A stretch of DNA of 11,842 nt from Aquirhabdus sp. (GTDB lineage Bacteria; Pseudomonadota; Gammaproteobacteria; Pseudomonadales; Moraxellaceae), in contig JASLFQ010000071.1 of NCBI GenBank assembly GCA_030150595.1, forward strand, positions 1 to 11,842, read 5' to 3'. This document shows, piece by piece, positions 1-5,685 of the stretch. Below the pieces are notes generated by a model. The model did not search any database. It saw nothing but the letters and a program-made list of their open reading frames with translations, and had not been told where the DNA came from. The position numbers and the translations under genes were made by a program. Each line of letters starts with the position of its first letter. Within the stretch, counting starts at the first letter, position 1.

Positions 1-965
1 CCCTGTGGTTTTTCTAGTGCTGCCATAAATAATGCTTTCTGATCAGGATCATAACCTAGCGCATCAATACCCAACATCGCGCTAGAAGCATCAAGAATAC
101 GCAAAACTATTTTTTCACCGTATAGTGTAGGTAAAGAGTTCACACGAAAATCAATTGCTTTTGTTTTGGATACCTTAAGCTTAATTCGTCCATCTTGTGG
201 CATTCGCCGTTCTGAAATATCCATTTGTGACATGACTTTCAAACGTGCTGCCAGTTTAGGTGCAATCTGGATAGGGGGGCGAGCTACCTCACGCATTACG
301 CCATCAATACGGTAACGAATACGATAACTTTTTTCATAAGGTTCAAAATGCAAATCCGAGGCACCCATTCGAATCGCATCAACCAGCATCTTATTAATAA
401 ACTTAACCACTGGCGCTTCGTCAGCACCGCTAGCACCATTATCTGTATTTTTCTCATCAGTACTTTCAGTTTCGACATCTAAATCTGCATCGCCGCCAAA
501 CCCACTAAATTCAGCAGCGCTCATACCTTCGTATTGCCGTTCAATCAATTTAGCGAGTTTATCTTCTTCAACAACAACAGCTTCAACAGCTAGACGACTA
601 CCAAAACGTATTGCTTCTAAAGCATCAACGCGAGTTGGATCACTCATCGCGACAAATAGACGCGAACCACGTTTAAAAATTGGAACAGCAGCAAACTGGC
701 GAATAACTTTTTCGTCGATGATATCTTTAGGGATCACAGCTGGATCGAGTGTATCTAAATCAAACAATGAATCGCCGAACTCGCGAGCAACCACCCAAGC
801 AATCTTATCAGCCTTAGCTAACTTTTTAGTGACCAGATAGTTGATCAGTGTTATTTTTTCCATCTGAGCATCGGTAATCGCACGTTGCATAGCTTCAACG
901 CTAACGAGTCCCTCATTGACTATCTGACGGGCTAGCCCACCAAAAGATACTGGTTGTCCAGACAT
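1..965 (-). CDS. pilB: Type IV pilus assembly ATPase PilB, N-terminal part (gene runs off the window)
   Basis: PilB is the cytoplasmic hexameric ATPase that powers type IV pilus extension, used in twitching motility and natural transformation. Translating the minus strand from ATG at 965 gives 321 uninterrupted codons up to the window edge. Residues of about 1-150 form the N-terminal GSPII_E/MshEN-type domain (MSGQPVSFGGLARQIV at the start, then a DPTRVDA stretch). An acidic linker of about 155-175 follows. After it comes the start of the secretion-ATPase core, with APVVKFINKML, ASDLHFEPYE, RYRIDGVMREV and ERRMPQDGR, all typical of PilB/GspE proteins. The visible part stops near LEKPQG, just before the expected Walker A loop, so catalytic motifs are outside the window. 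The start is fixed by an in-frame TAA a few codons upstream and by GGAAG about nine bases before the ATG. pilC and pilD would be expected downstream, beyond the edge. GspE is the alternative, but the family resemblance favours PilB. Confidence 0.93.
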   Translation of the reverse strand, partial: MSGQPVSFGGLARQIVNEGLVSVEAMQRAITDAQMEKITLINYLVTKKLAKADKIAWVVAREFGDSLFDLDTLDPAVIPKDIIDEKVIRQFAAVPIFKRGSRLFVAMSDPTRVDALEAIRFGSRLAVEAVVVEEDKLAKLIERQYEGMSAAEFSGFGGDADLDVETESTDEKNTDNGASGADEAPVVKFINKMLVDAIRMGASDLHFEPYEKSYRIRYRIDGVMREVARPPIQIAPKLAARLKVMSQMDISERRMPQDGRIKLKVSKTKAIDFRVNSLPTLYGEKIVLRILDASSAMLGIDALGYDPDQKALFMAALEKPQ

Positions 966-995
966 TAACTCTATCTTCCATTAGTTATCAGGTAT

Positions 996-1009
996 CTCAC
1001 CTCCGTGAG
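996..1009 (-). promoter_or_regulatory. Small hairpin displaying a GGAG loop in the pilB leader
   Basis: On the minus strand the sequence reads CTCAC-GGAG-GTGAG, a 5-bp stem whose 4-nt loop is a Shine-Dalgarno-like GGAG. It lies about 35 nt before the pilB ATG, too far to act directly as its ribosome binding site. No start codon in a useful frame sits at normal spacing from it. Function unknown. Confidence 0.3.
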
Positions 1010-1016
1010 TCTTCTG

Positions 1017-1045
1017 ACTATAACGCACTCAGTTCGAGTGCACAA
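1017..1045 (-). promoter_or_regulatory. Candidate sigma-70 promoter for pilB
   Basis: On the minus strand, TATAGT (1022-1017, five of six matches to the -10 consensus) lies 17 bp from TTGTGC (1045-1040, weak -35). The spacer contains most of a perfect 6-bp inverted repeat, GCACTC-N5-GAGTGC (1025-1041). Transcription would start near 1010 and give a leader of about 45 nt. A weaker alternative starts from TTGACG further upstream on the same strand. Assignment is by eye. Confidence 0.4.
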
Positions 1046-1141
1046 TCAGATAACACAGAATGCACCTTATTTTAAGATTAGATCATGTGACTTTGAAGCC
1101 TTGAACGTCAATCTCTTGATGTATTTATCATTATTTAGGCA

Positions 1142-1417
1142 TCATCTTGGTCCAACCTTTATTAAATCACTTGTCATTTCGGTCACATATTCAAAACGCA
1201 CCACACTTTGGCCATTTTCAAGAGTAACCATTTCAGTAAACATCTGTAATGGTCGTACCCAAATACTATAATCATCGTATAAACAACGATAAACAACCAT
1301 CCACTCACGCGTTTCTGAATGCCTTGCTGTTGCGAAAACTTGATAAGACTTCCCTTTATAATGTCGGTATTGGCCTATTTTGAGTTCGGCGGCCACAATC
1401 GCTAAATCATCTGACAT
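1142..1417 (-). CDS. DUF1653 family small protein
   Basis: This 91-residue protein matches the DUF1653 family as I know it. It has GQYRHYKGKSYQV at about 15-27, ARHSET at 31-36, VVYRCLY at 41-47, WVRPLQMF at 53-60 and a final VRFEYV segment. The family is short, usually a single domain of about 65 residues, and has no established biochemical role. There is no signal peptide or membrane segment, so it is probably cytosolic. The start ATG at 1417 has GGAA about six bases upstream. It lies 176 nt upstream of pilB on the same strand and is divergent from tpiA, with about 130 bp between. A shared transcript with pilB is possible, but a separate pilB promoter candidate exists in the gap. I see no sign of truncation. 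Confidence 0.85.
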   Translation of the reverse strand: MSDDLAIVAAELKIGQYRHYKGKSYQVFATARHSETREWMVVYRCLYDDYSIWVRPLQMFTEMVTLENGQSVVRFEYVTEMTSDLIKVGPR

Positions 1418-1509
1418 CGTCGTTCCATGATCTTTATTGTAAATCGCTGTATTTTAACATGACACTCGTGTAGATAGTTTATCCATGTTTTTTCGAGCGT
1501 AGTTTGCGT

Positions 1510-1515
1510 TAGAAT
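1510..1515 (+). promoter_or_regulatory. Candidate -10 element for tpiA-secG
   Basis: TAGAAT matches five of six positions of the -10 consensus and would start transcription near 1522, about 26 nt before the tpiA ATG. No convincing -35 hexamer sits 16-18 bp upstream; that stretch is T-rich. The 1418-1547 gap must also hold the divergent promoter of the DUF1653 gene, which I could not place reliably. Confidence 0.35.
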
Positions 1516-1547
1516 TAACTTAAATCTGAAATCAAAAGCAATTTTAT

Positions 1548-2348
1548 ATGTCTACAACGCTTACTCAACTAGAACCACAACCTCGTCAGCGCTGGGTTAT
1601 CGGTAATTGGAAAATGAATCCAACGCTTGCCGTGGCACAATCATTAACGCGGACACTGGCTCAAAATTTGACTAAAACACCTCTTAACCAATGTCGATTA
1701 GCCATCGCCCCCATGGCAATACATCTTGTAACCATCAATGGTATTCTTAATCCATCCAATGAAATTCAACTTGTCGCGCAAGATATCGCAACCGCGCGGA
1801 ATACAGGTGCTTTTACAGGGGATGTTTCCGCTGATTTAATCAAAGAAACTGGCGCCACATGGATTATCATTGGTCATTCTGAACGCCGCACAATTCACAA
1901 AGAAAATGAAGATATTATGGGGCTCAAACTTCGCGCTGCATTGGATGCGGGCTTAGGCGTGATTTGGTGTGTTGGCGAAACGTTAGCTGAGCGAGAAGCC
2001 GGACAAGCCGTCCATGTCGTCACTTCCCAAATCCAAGCACATGCGGATATTTTAACAAAAATAGATCCGAGCAAACTCATCGTTGCCTACGAACCAGTCT
2101 GGGCAATTGGTACTGGACGCACTGCAAGTCCTGAGGATGCACAACAAATGCATGCGTCTATCAGACAATTACTGACAGAAATCCGTGCACCACTAATTCA
2201 GACCAGCCTACTTTACGGCGGCAGCGTAAAGTCGGATAATGCGTACTTACTCGCCAAATGTCCTGATATTGACGGAGCCTTGGTGGGTGGTGCATCACTT
2301 GATGCTGATTCTTTTTTGCAAATCGCCAAAGCGTTTGATATCGCCTAA
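1548..2348 (+). CDS. tpiA: Triosephosphate isomerase
   Basis: TpiA interconverts dihydroxyacetone phosphate and glyceraldehyde 3-phosphate in glycolysis and gluconeogenesis in the cytosol. The 266-residue product is a full TIM barrel. GNWKMN at 19-24 carries the active-site Asn and Lys22. IIGHSERR at about 107-114 carries the electrophile His110. [10 protein letters not shown] at 181-190 carries the catalytic base Glu182 and the start of flexible loop 6. YGGSV at 223-227 and GALVGGASL at about 243-251 form the phosphate-binding end. Compared with the usual form, which begins a few residues before GNWKMN, there is a leader of about 17 residues. The ATG at 1548 is chosen because no better in-frame start precedes the core motif, but it has no recognisable Shine-Dalgarno sequence, only an A/T-rich stretch. 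secG follows after 14 nt, suggesting co-transcription. Confidence 0.96.
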   Translation: MSTTLTQLEPQPRQRWVIGNWKMNPTLAVAQSLTRTLAQNLTKTPLNQCRLAIAPMAIHLVTINGILNPSNEIQLVAQDIATARNTGAFTGDVSADLIKETGATWIIIGHSERRTIHKENEDIMGLKLRAALDAGLGVIWCVGETLAEREAGQAVHVVTSQIQAHADILTKIDPSKLIVAYEPVWAIGTGRTASPEDAQQMHASIRQLLTEIRAPLIQTSLLYGGSVKSDNAYLLAKCPDIDGALVGGASLDADSFLQIAKAFDIA

Positions 2349-2362
2349 GCGTGGAGATAATC

Positions 2363-2716
2363 GTGGAAACGCTGGTTCTGATATTACATATTTTGGTTGC
2401 TCTAGGCATGATTGGCCTCATCCTATTACAACAAGGCAAAGGCGCTGAAGCTGGCGCATCATTTGGTGCGGGGGCATCAAATACAGTGTTTGGTGCATCA
2501 GGTTCCGCCAATTTTCTTACAAAATCAACGGCTGTACTGACAACTATTTTCTTCCTCACCAGTTTAACTTTGGCTATTTTTGCCAAACACCACTCGCAAG
2601 AATTGTATAGTTTAACAGCCCCAACTTCGACTACAACACCAGCGCCTGTAACTTCTGCACCTGCACCAGCGCCTACAAATCCAACAACACCGACGCAAAC
2701 CCCTTCCAATCCATAA
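2363..2716 (+). CDS. secG: Preprotein translocase subunit SecG
   Basis: SecG is the small inner-membrane subunit of the SecYEG channel that assists SecA-driven protein export. The 117-residue product has two hydrophobic segments, at about 2-22 and 53-74. The conserved cytoplasmic loop between them carries [15 protein letters not shown], then [12 protein letters not shown], very close to E. coli SecG. The tail from about residue 86 is a Thr/Pro/Ala-rich low-complexity stretch. I choose GTG at 2363 because GGAG (2353-2356) lies six bases upstream and the protein then begins directly with the first membrane helix. A GTG at 2351 would add four residues but has no ribosome binding site and would use the SD bases as codons. 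It is 14 nt downstream of tpiA and 29 nt upstream of tRNA-Leu, so the tRNA may be processed from a tpiA-secG transcript. Confidence 0.94.
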   Translation: METLVLILHILVALGMIGLILLQQGKGAEAGASFGAGASNTVFGASGSANFLTKSTAVLTTIFFLTSLTLAIFAKHHSQELYSLTAPTSTTTPAPVTSAPAPAPTNPTTPTQTPSNP

Positions 2717-2745
2717 GTTAATCGAGTAGACTTGTCGTCCTTCTT

Positions 2746-2830
2746 GCGGGGGTGGTGGAATTGGTAGACACGCTACCTTGAGGTGGTAGTGCTTAACGGC
2801 GTGGGGGTTCAAGTCCCCCCTTCCGCACCA
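2746..2830 (+). tRNA. leuU: tRNA-Leu (anticodon GAG), CCA encoded
   Basis: This is an 85-nt class II tRNA. The acceptor GCGGGGG pairs with CTTCCGC (two G-U pairs), and the D arm begins GTGGAATTGG. The anticodon stem CTACC/GGTAG encloses loop TTGAGGT with anticodon GAG, followed by a long variable arm. The T arm is GGGGG-TTCAAGT-CCCCC, and the discriminator A and CCA are encoded. It reads CUC and CUU leucine codons. It sits 29 nt after secG, the same place as leuU in E. coli. Confidence 0.96.
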
Positions 2831-2912
2831 TAATTTTATAATTTGTTGAAATGAAATAGTTTATTTTTCACTGAATACAAAATATAAATGTTGGAGTCAA
2901 GCGAATTAAACG

Positions 2913-2948
2913 TTGACAGAAGGTAAGGATCGGCATACTATGCCGTCC
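2913..2948 (+). promoter_or_regulatory. Strong stable-RNA promoter for initiator tRNA
   Basis: A consensus -35 TTGACA (2913-2918) is followed by a 17-bp spacer, -10 TACTAT (2936-2941) and a GC-rich discriminator GCCGTCC. The start site would be about 6-7 nt before the tRNA 5' end. A GC-rich discriminator is typical of stringently controlled tRNA and rRNA promoters. The -10 lies inside a perfect 6-bp inverted repeat, CGGCAT-ACT-ATGCCG (2931-2945). Confidence 0.8.
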
Positions 2949-2954
2949 AGTTGA

Positions 2955-3031
<77 letters not shown>

Positions 3032-3096
3032 CTTATTTTGAAAGACGCAGAGAACCGATAGCCTAGCTTAAGTTGATGTGATTTTTCGTACAGTAG

Positions 3097-3129
3097 CATT
3101 TTCATACGTTATTAGAATATATGAAAATG
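3097..3129 (+). repeat. Perfect 10-bp inverted repeat between metY and its terminator
   Basis: CATTTTCATA (3097-3106) is followed after 13 nt by its exact complement TATGAAAATG (3120-3129). It lies 65 nt downstream of metY and 10 nt before the terminator hairpin, inside the primary transcript. It could be an RNA stem or a protein-binding site. It has no U-tract directly after it, so it is not itself a terminator. Confidence 0.6.
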
Positions 3130-3139
3130 ACCTGTTAAG

Positions 3140-3162
3140 AATGGGCTTCATGCCCATTTTTT
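3140..3162 (+). terminator. Intrinsic terminator after metY
   Basis: The stem AATGGGC/GCCCATT (7 bp, loop TTCAT) runs directly into a T tract. It would stop most metY transcripts, so rimP-nusA-infB-rbfA depends either on read-through or on a promoter in 3163-3281. I could not identify such a promoter convincingly. Confidence 0.88.
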
Positions 3163-3281
3163 GTTTTTGTCGTTCACGTTTTTGCATCTTGTTTTGCGTG
3201 TTGTTTCTTTAGAAGAATGAACGGCTTGATTAATCGAACGAGACGAATACGACTCATAAGCAGAGCAACAAATAGACCAAC

Positions 3282-3887
3282 ATGAAACTATCCCAAAAAA
3301 CCCAAGCACTTTTTGATCTCATACAACCTGCTGTCGCGGTGTGTGACGTCGAGTTATGGGGACTTGAATTTCTGCCGCAAGGCAAACGCTCACTATTACG
3401 CATCTATATTGATCGCCCGAATGTGACTGGCGACAAACCCACACTTCCAGCGGGTTTTACTGTGCCTGCATTAAATCCAGATCAAGCTGCTGTTGAACCA
3501 ACTGCTGATTTGGATAGCGCTTCAGATGACGATTTTGATGGTGAGACATCTGATGTTGGTTTAGGTATTGGCGTACAAGACTGCGTAAAGGTTACCCACC
3601 AGGTGAATGGTGTACTTGATGTGCATGATCCGATTTCAGGTGAATATATCCTGGAAGTATCATCACCAGGCTGGGATCGTCCATTTTTCACCTTAGATCA
3701 GATGCATGCATATGTAGGACAAACTGTCCACTTACGCTTAATTGCACCTGTGGCGAACCGTCGAAAATTAACAGGATTGTTGGTTTCGATTGAAAATGAC
3801 ATCGTGACTGTAGAACTTGATGGTGCAAATGTCATCATTGATGCTGATAATATAGATAAAGCGAATTTGATTTACGCGCCTGTTTGA
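3282..3887 (+). CDS. rimP: Ribosome maturation factor RimP, with enlarged acidic insertion
   Basis: RimP helps mature the 30S ribosomal subunit in the cytosol. The 201-residue product has the N-terminal domain ([22 protein letters not shown] at about 23-44, then [24 protein letters not shown] at about 95-118). The signature [12 protein letters not shown] is at 125-136, and the C-terminal SH3-like domain contains NRRKLTG and ends [10 protein letters not shown]. coli RimP is about 150 residues. The extra length is an insertion at about 46-95, between the YID strand and the GVQDC helix. It is rich in Pro/Ala, then strongly acidic ([13 protein letters not shown]). From memory, Acinetobacter RimP has a shorter insertion here. 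The ATG at 3282 has only a weak upstream purine run. nusA follows after 107 nt, the conserved operon order. No frameshift is seen. Confidence 0.94.
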   Translation: MKLSQKTQALFDLIQPAVAVCDVELWGLEFLPQGKRSLLRIYIDRPNVTGDKPTLPAGFTVPALNPDQAAVEPTADLDSASDDDFDGETSDVGLGIGVQDCVKVTHQVNGVLDVHDPISGEYILEVSSPGWDRPFFTLDQMHAYVGQTVHLRLIAPVANRRKLTGLLVSIENDIVTVELDGANVIIDADNIDKANLIYAPV

Positions 3888-3907
3888 TGGCGTTTTAGAA
3901 ACAACTG

Positions 3908-3943
3908 TCCAAAAACATTTAGTACACGTCATATTGTTTTGGA
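3908..3943 (+). promoter_or_regulatory. Hairpin in the rimP-nusA gap
   Basis: TCCAAAAACA (3908-3917) pairs with TGTTTTGGA (3935-3943) with one bulged A, leaving a 17-nt loop. An A/T-rich stretch follows up to the nusA ribosome binding site. There is no immediate U tract, so it is a poor terminator candidate. A role in translational or NusA autoregulation is possible but unproven. Confidence 0.35.
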
Positions 3944-3994
3944 TTTAATTTAGATTAATTTTTTTAAAATGTTTTTCGAGATCAAAGGTGACCT

Positions 3995-5470
3995 ATGAGT
4001 CGTGAAATTCTGACCGTCGTGGAAGTCGTCAGCAACGAAAAAGGCGTAAGCCGTGAAGCAATTTTCGAGGCTATGGAACAGGCGCTCGTTGCTGCAACTA
4101 AGAAAAAATTCTACGAACATGACGAAGTTGATCTCCGTGTCTCCATCGATCGCAAAACTGGCGAATACGATACGTTCCGTGTCTGGACAGTCGTTGCTGA
4201 TGAAGATCATGAAATGCCAGGTCTGCAAGATGCCATTTCTGACTTGGACGAGACCAAGTGGAAAATCGGTGATGTACGCGAAGAACAAATTCCGTCGATC
4301 GAATTCGGTCGTATTGCCGCGCAAATTGCAAAGCAAGTCATCGTGCAAAAAATTCGTGAAGCTGAACGCGCTATGATTGCGGATGAATACGCAGAGCGTG
4401 TTGGTGAGCTGATTTACGGTGAAGTTAAAAAACAAACCAAAGATGGCTTCATCATTGATTTAGGCAATAACGCTGAAGGTTATTTAGCACGCGAGGAAAT
4501 GATTCCACGTGAAATGCTTCGTGCAAAACAGCGCGTAACGGCTATTTTGTACAGCGTGAATCGTGATGGTCGTGGCGCGCAGCTCTTATTGTCCCGTTCA
4601 CGTCCAGAAATGCTGATTGCGTTAATGCGCAAAGAAGTACCTGAAATCAGTGAAGAAATTATTGAGATTAAAGGCGCTGCACGTCAACCTGGTGTACGCG
4701 CAAAAATTGCAGTGAAAACCAACGATCATCGTATTGATGCGGTTGGTGCTTGTATTGGTATGCGCGGTACCCGTATTCAAGCCGTGCAACAAGAATTGGA
4801 AGGCGAGCGGATTGATGTCGTGATCTGGTCTGATGATCCCGCTCAATATATCGCTAGCGCGCTTGAACCAGCAGACGTTTCAGGCATTGTGCTTGATGAA
4901 GATGCACACAGTGCGGATATTATTTTTGCGGCGAGCGATCAATTGGCTCGCGCAATCGGGACACAAGGTCAAAACGTGCGTTTGGCCTCTGAATTGACAG
5001 GCTATCGCCTCGATATGATGTTGGAAGATGAATACCGCGCGCGCCAACAATCTGAGTCACAACAGTACGTTGATTTGTTTATTCAACGCTTAGAAATCGA
5101 AGCCGATTTGGCAGGTGCTTTGGTAGAACTTGGCTTCACCTCTCTCGAAGAAGTCGCCTATGTTCCAGCTGAGACCTTCCATGAAATTGAAGGCCTAGAT
5201 GACGAAACCATCGCACTCTTACAATCTCGTGCAAAAGACGCTGCAATTGCAGACGAATTGCTCCAACAAGAAAGCATTCAAGATCCAAGCGAAGAGTTGT
5301 TGGCATTAGAAGGTCTGGATCGTGAACTGGCATTCTCATTGGCAGCAAACGGTATTGTAACTGTTGATGACTTGGCAGACCAAGCGGTTGGCGATTTGGA
5401 AGATCTTGGCGTTGATGCTGCGACTGCAGGCAAACTCATTATGAAAGCCCGTGAGTCTTGGTTTACTTAA
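3995..5470 (+). CDS. nusA: Transcription termination/antitermination factor NusA
   Basis: NusA binds RNA polymerase and nascent RNA and modulates pausing, intrinsic and Rho termination, and rRNA antitermination. The 491 residues match the family length (E. coli 495). The N-terminal RNAP-binding domain spans about 1-130, starting MSREILTVVEVVSNEKGVSREAIFEAME. An S1 domain spans about 136-200 (GEVKKQTKDGFIIDLG, then NRDGRGAQLLLSRSRP). KH1 carries GACIGMRGTRIQAV near 251-264 and KH2 carries AIGTQGQNVRLASELTGYRLD near 320-340. Two acidic helix-hairpin-helix repeats occupy about 365-420 and 435-490, ending ARESWF, as in proteobacterial NusA with AR1/AR2. The start ATG has AAGGTG four bases upstream. 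It lies in the rimP-nusA-infB-rbfA cluster. NusA is known to autoregulate this operon in E. coli; the hairpins upstream are candidate sites here. Confidence 0.97.
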   Translation: MSREILTVVEVVSNEKGVSREAIFEAMEQALVAATKKKFYEHDEVDLRVSIDRKTGEYDTFRVWTVVADEDHEMPGLQDAISDLDETKWKIGDVREEQIPSIEFGRIAAQIAKQVIVQKIREAERAMIADEYAERVGELIYGEVKKQTKDGFIIDLGNNAEGYLAREEMIPREMLRAKQRVTAILYSVNRDGRGAQLLLSRSRPEMLIALMRKEVPEISEEIIEIKGAARQPGVRAKIAVKTNDHRIDAVGACIGMRGTRIQAVQQELEGERIDVVIWSDDPAQYIASALEPADVSGIVLDEDAHSADIIFAASDQLARAIGTQGQNVRLASELTGYRLDMMLEDEYRARQQSESQQYVDLFIQRLEIEADLAGALVELGFTSLEEVAYVPAETFHEIEGLDDETIALLQSRAKDAAIADELLQQESIQDPSEELLALEGLDRELAFSLAANGIVTVDDLADQAVGDLEDLGVDAATAGKLIMKARESWFT

Positions 5471-5545
5471 TAAAAGCTTGGCAGACTTTTCATAAAGTTC
5501 GCCAAACAAACCGATTAACCCAGAGTGAATAACATTTTGTTCATT

Positions 5546-5564
5546 CTCCCAATATAAATTGGAG
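5546..5564 (+). promoter_or_regulatory. Leader hairpin sequestering a GGAG before a mini-ORF
   Basis: CTCC(C)AAT (5546-5553) pairs with ATTGGAG (5558-5564) around loop ATAA, with one bulged C. The right arm contains a GGAG that lies 10 nt before ATG 5575. A preceding imperfect stem, GAATAACA/TGTTCATTC (5527-5546, one bulge), shares its last base with this one, so the two arms compete at that point. Together they give alternative folds in the nusA-infB gap. Confidence 0.35.
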
Positions 5565-5574
5565 TTGTACTGGC

Positions 5575-5592
5575 ATGGTTTCTTTAATATGA
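5575..5592 (+). other. Possible leader mini-ORF (MVSLI) upstream of infB
   Basis: ATG-GTT-TCT-TTA-ATA-TGA is a five-codon reading frame preceded by GGAG at 5561-5564. It is followed within a few bases by the perfect palindrome CCCTGCGCAGGG (5596-5607). Such short frames arise by chance. Only the combination with the structured leader makes it worth recording. Confidence 0.15.
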
Positions 5593-5595
5593 GCG

Positions 5596-5607
5596 CCCTG
5601 CGCAGGG
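5596..5607 (+). repeat. Perfect 12-bp palindrome in the infB leader
   Basis: CCCTGCGCAGGG is its own reverse complement and sits 78 nt before the infB ATG. As RNA it can fold to a 4-bp stem with a GCGC loop. It could equally be a DNA-binding site. It is followed by ATGATTT repeated at 5628 and 5641. Confidence 0.5.
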
Positions 5608-5685
5608 TCATCGATAGGATGGCCCAAATGATTTAACTTCATGATTTTGAACGATGGTTTTGAGTATATAGGTAGGTAGCAGCAC

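Noticed and set aside
1005..1271. Open frame of 88 codons on the plus strand
   Set aside because: It overlaps the DUF1653 gene on the other strand and the pilB promoter region; no domain is seen.
2351..2362. Earlier GTG start for secG
   Set aside because: No ribosome binding site precedes it, while GTG 2363 has GGAG at six bases and gives the usual SecG N-terminus.
2161..2709. Open frame of 182 codons on the minus strand
   Set aside because: It is antisense to the end of tpiA and to secG. The Gly/Val/Ala-rich start is the mirror of the Thr/Pro/Ala-rich SecG tail.
2831..2912. Possible terminator after tRNA-Leu
   Set aside because: The stretch is AT-rich with a T run near 2872, but only weak, imperfect A-T pairing is possible; no GC stem.
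3950..4435. Open frame of 161 codons on the minus strand
   Set aside because: It is antisense to the start of nusA, Phe-rich and without family resemblance.
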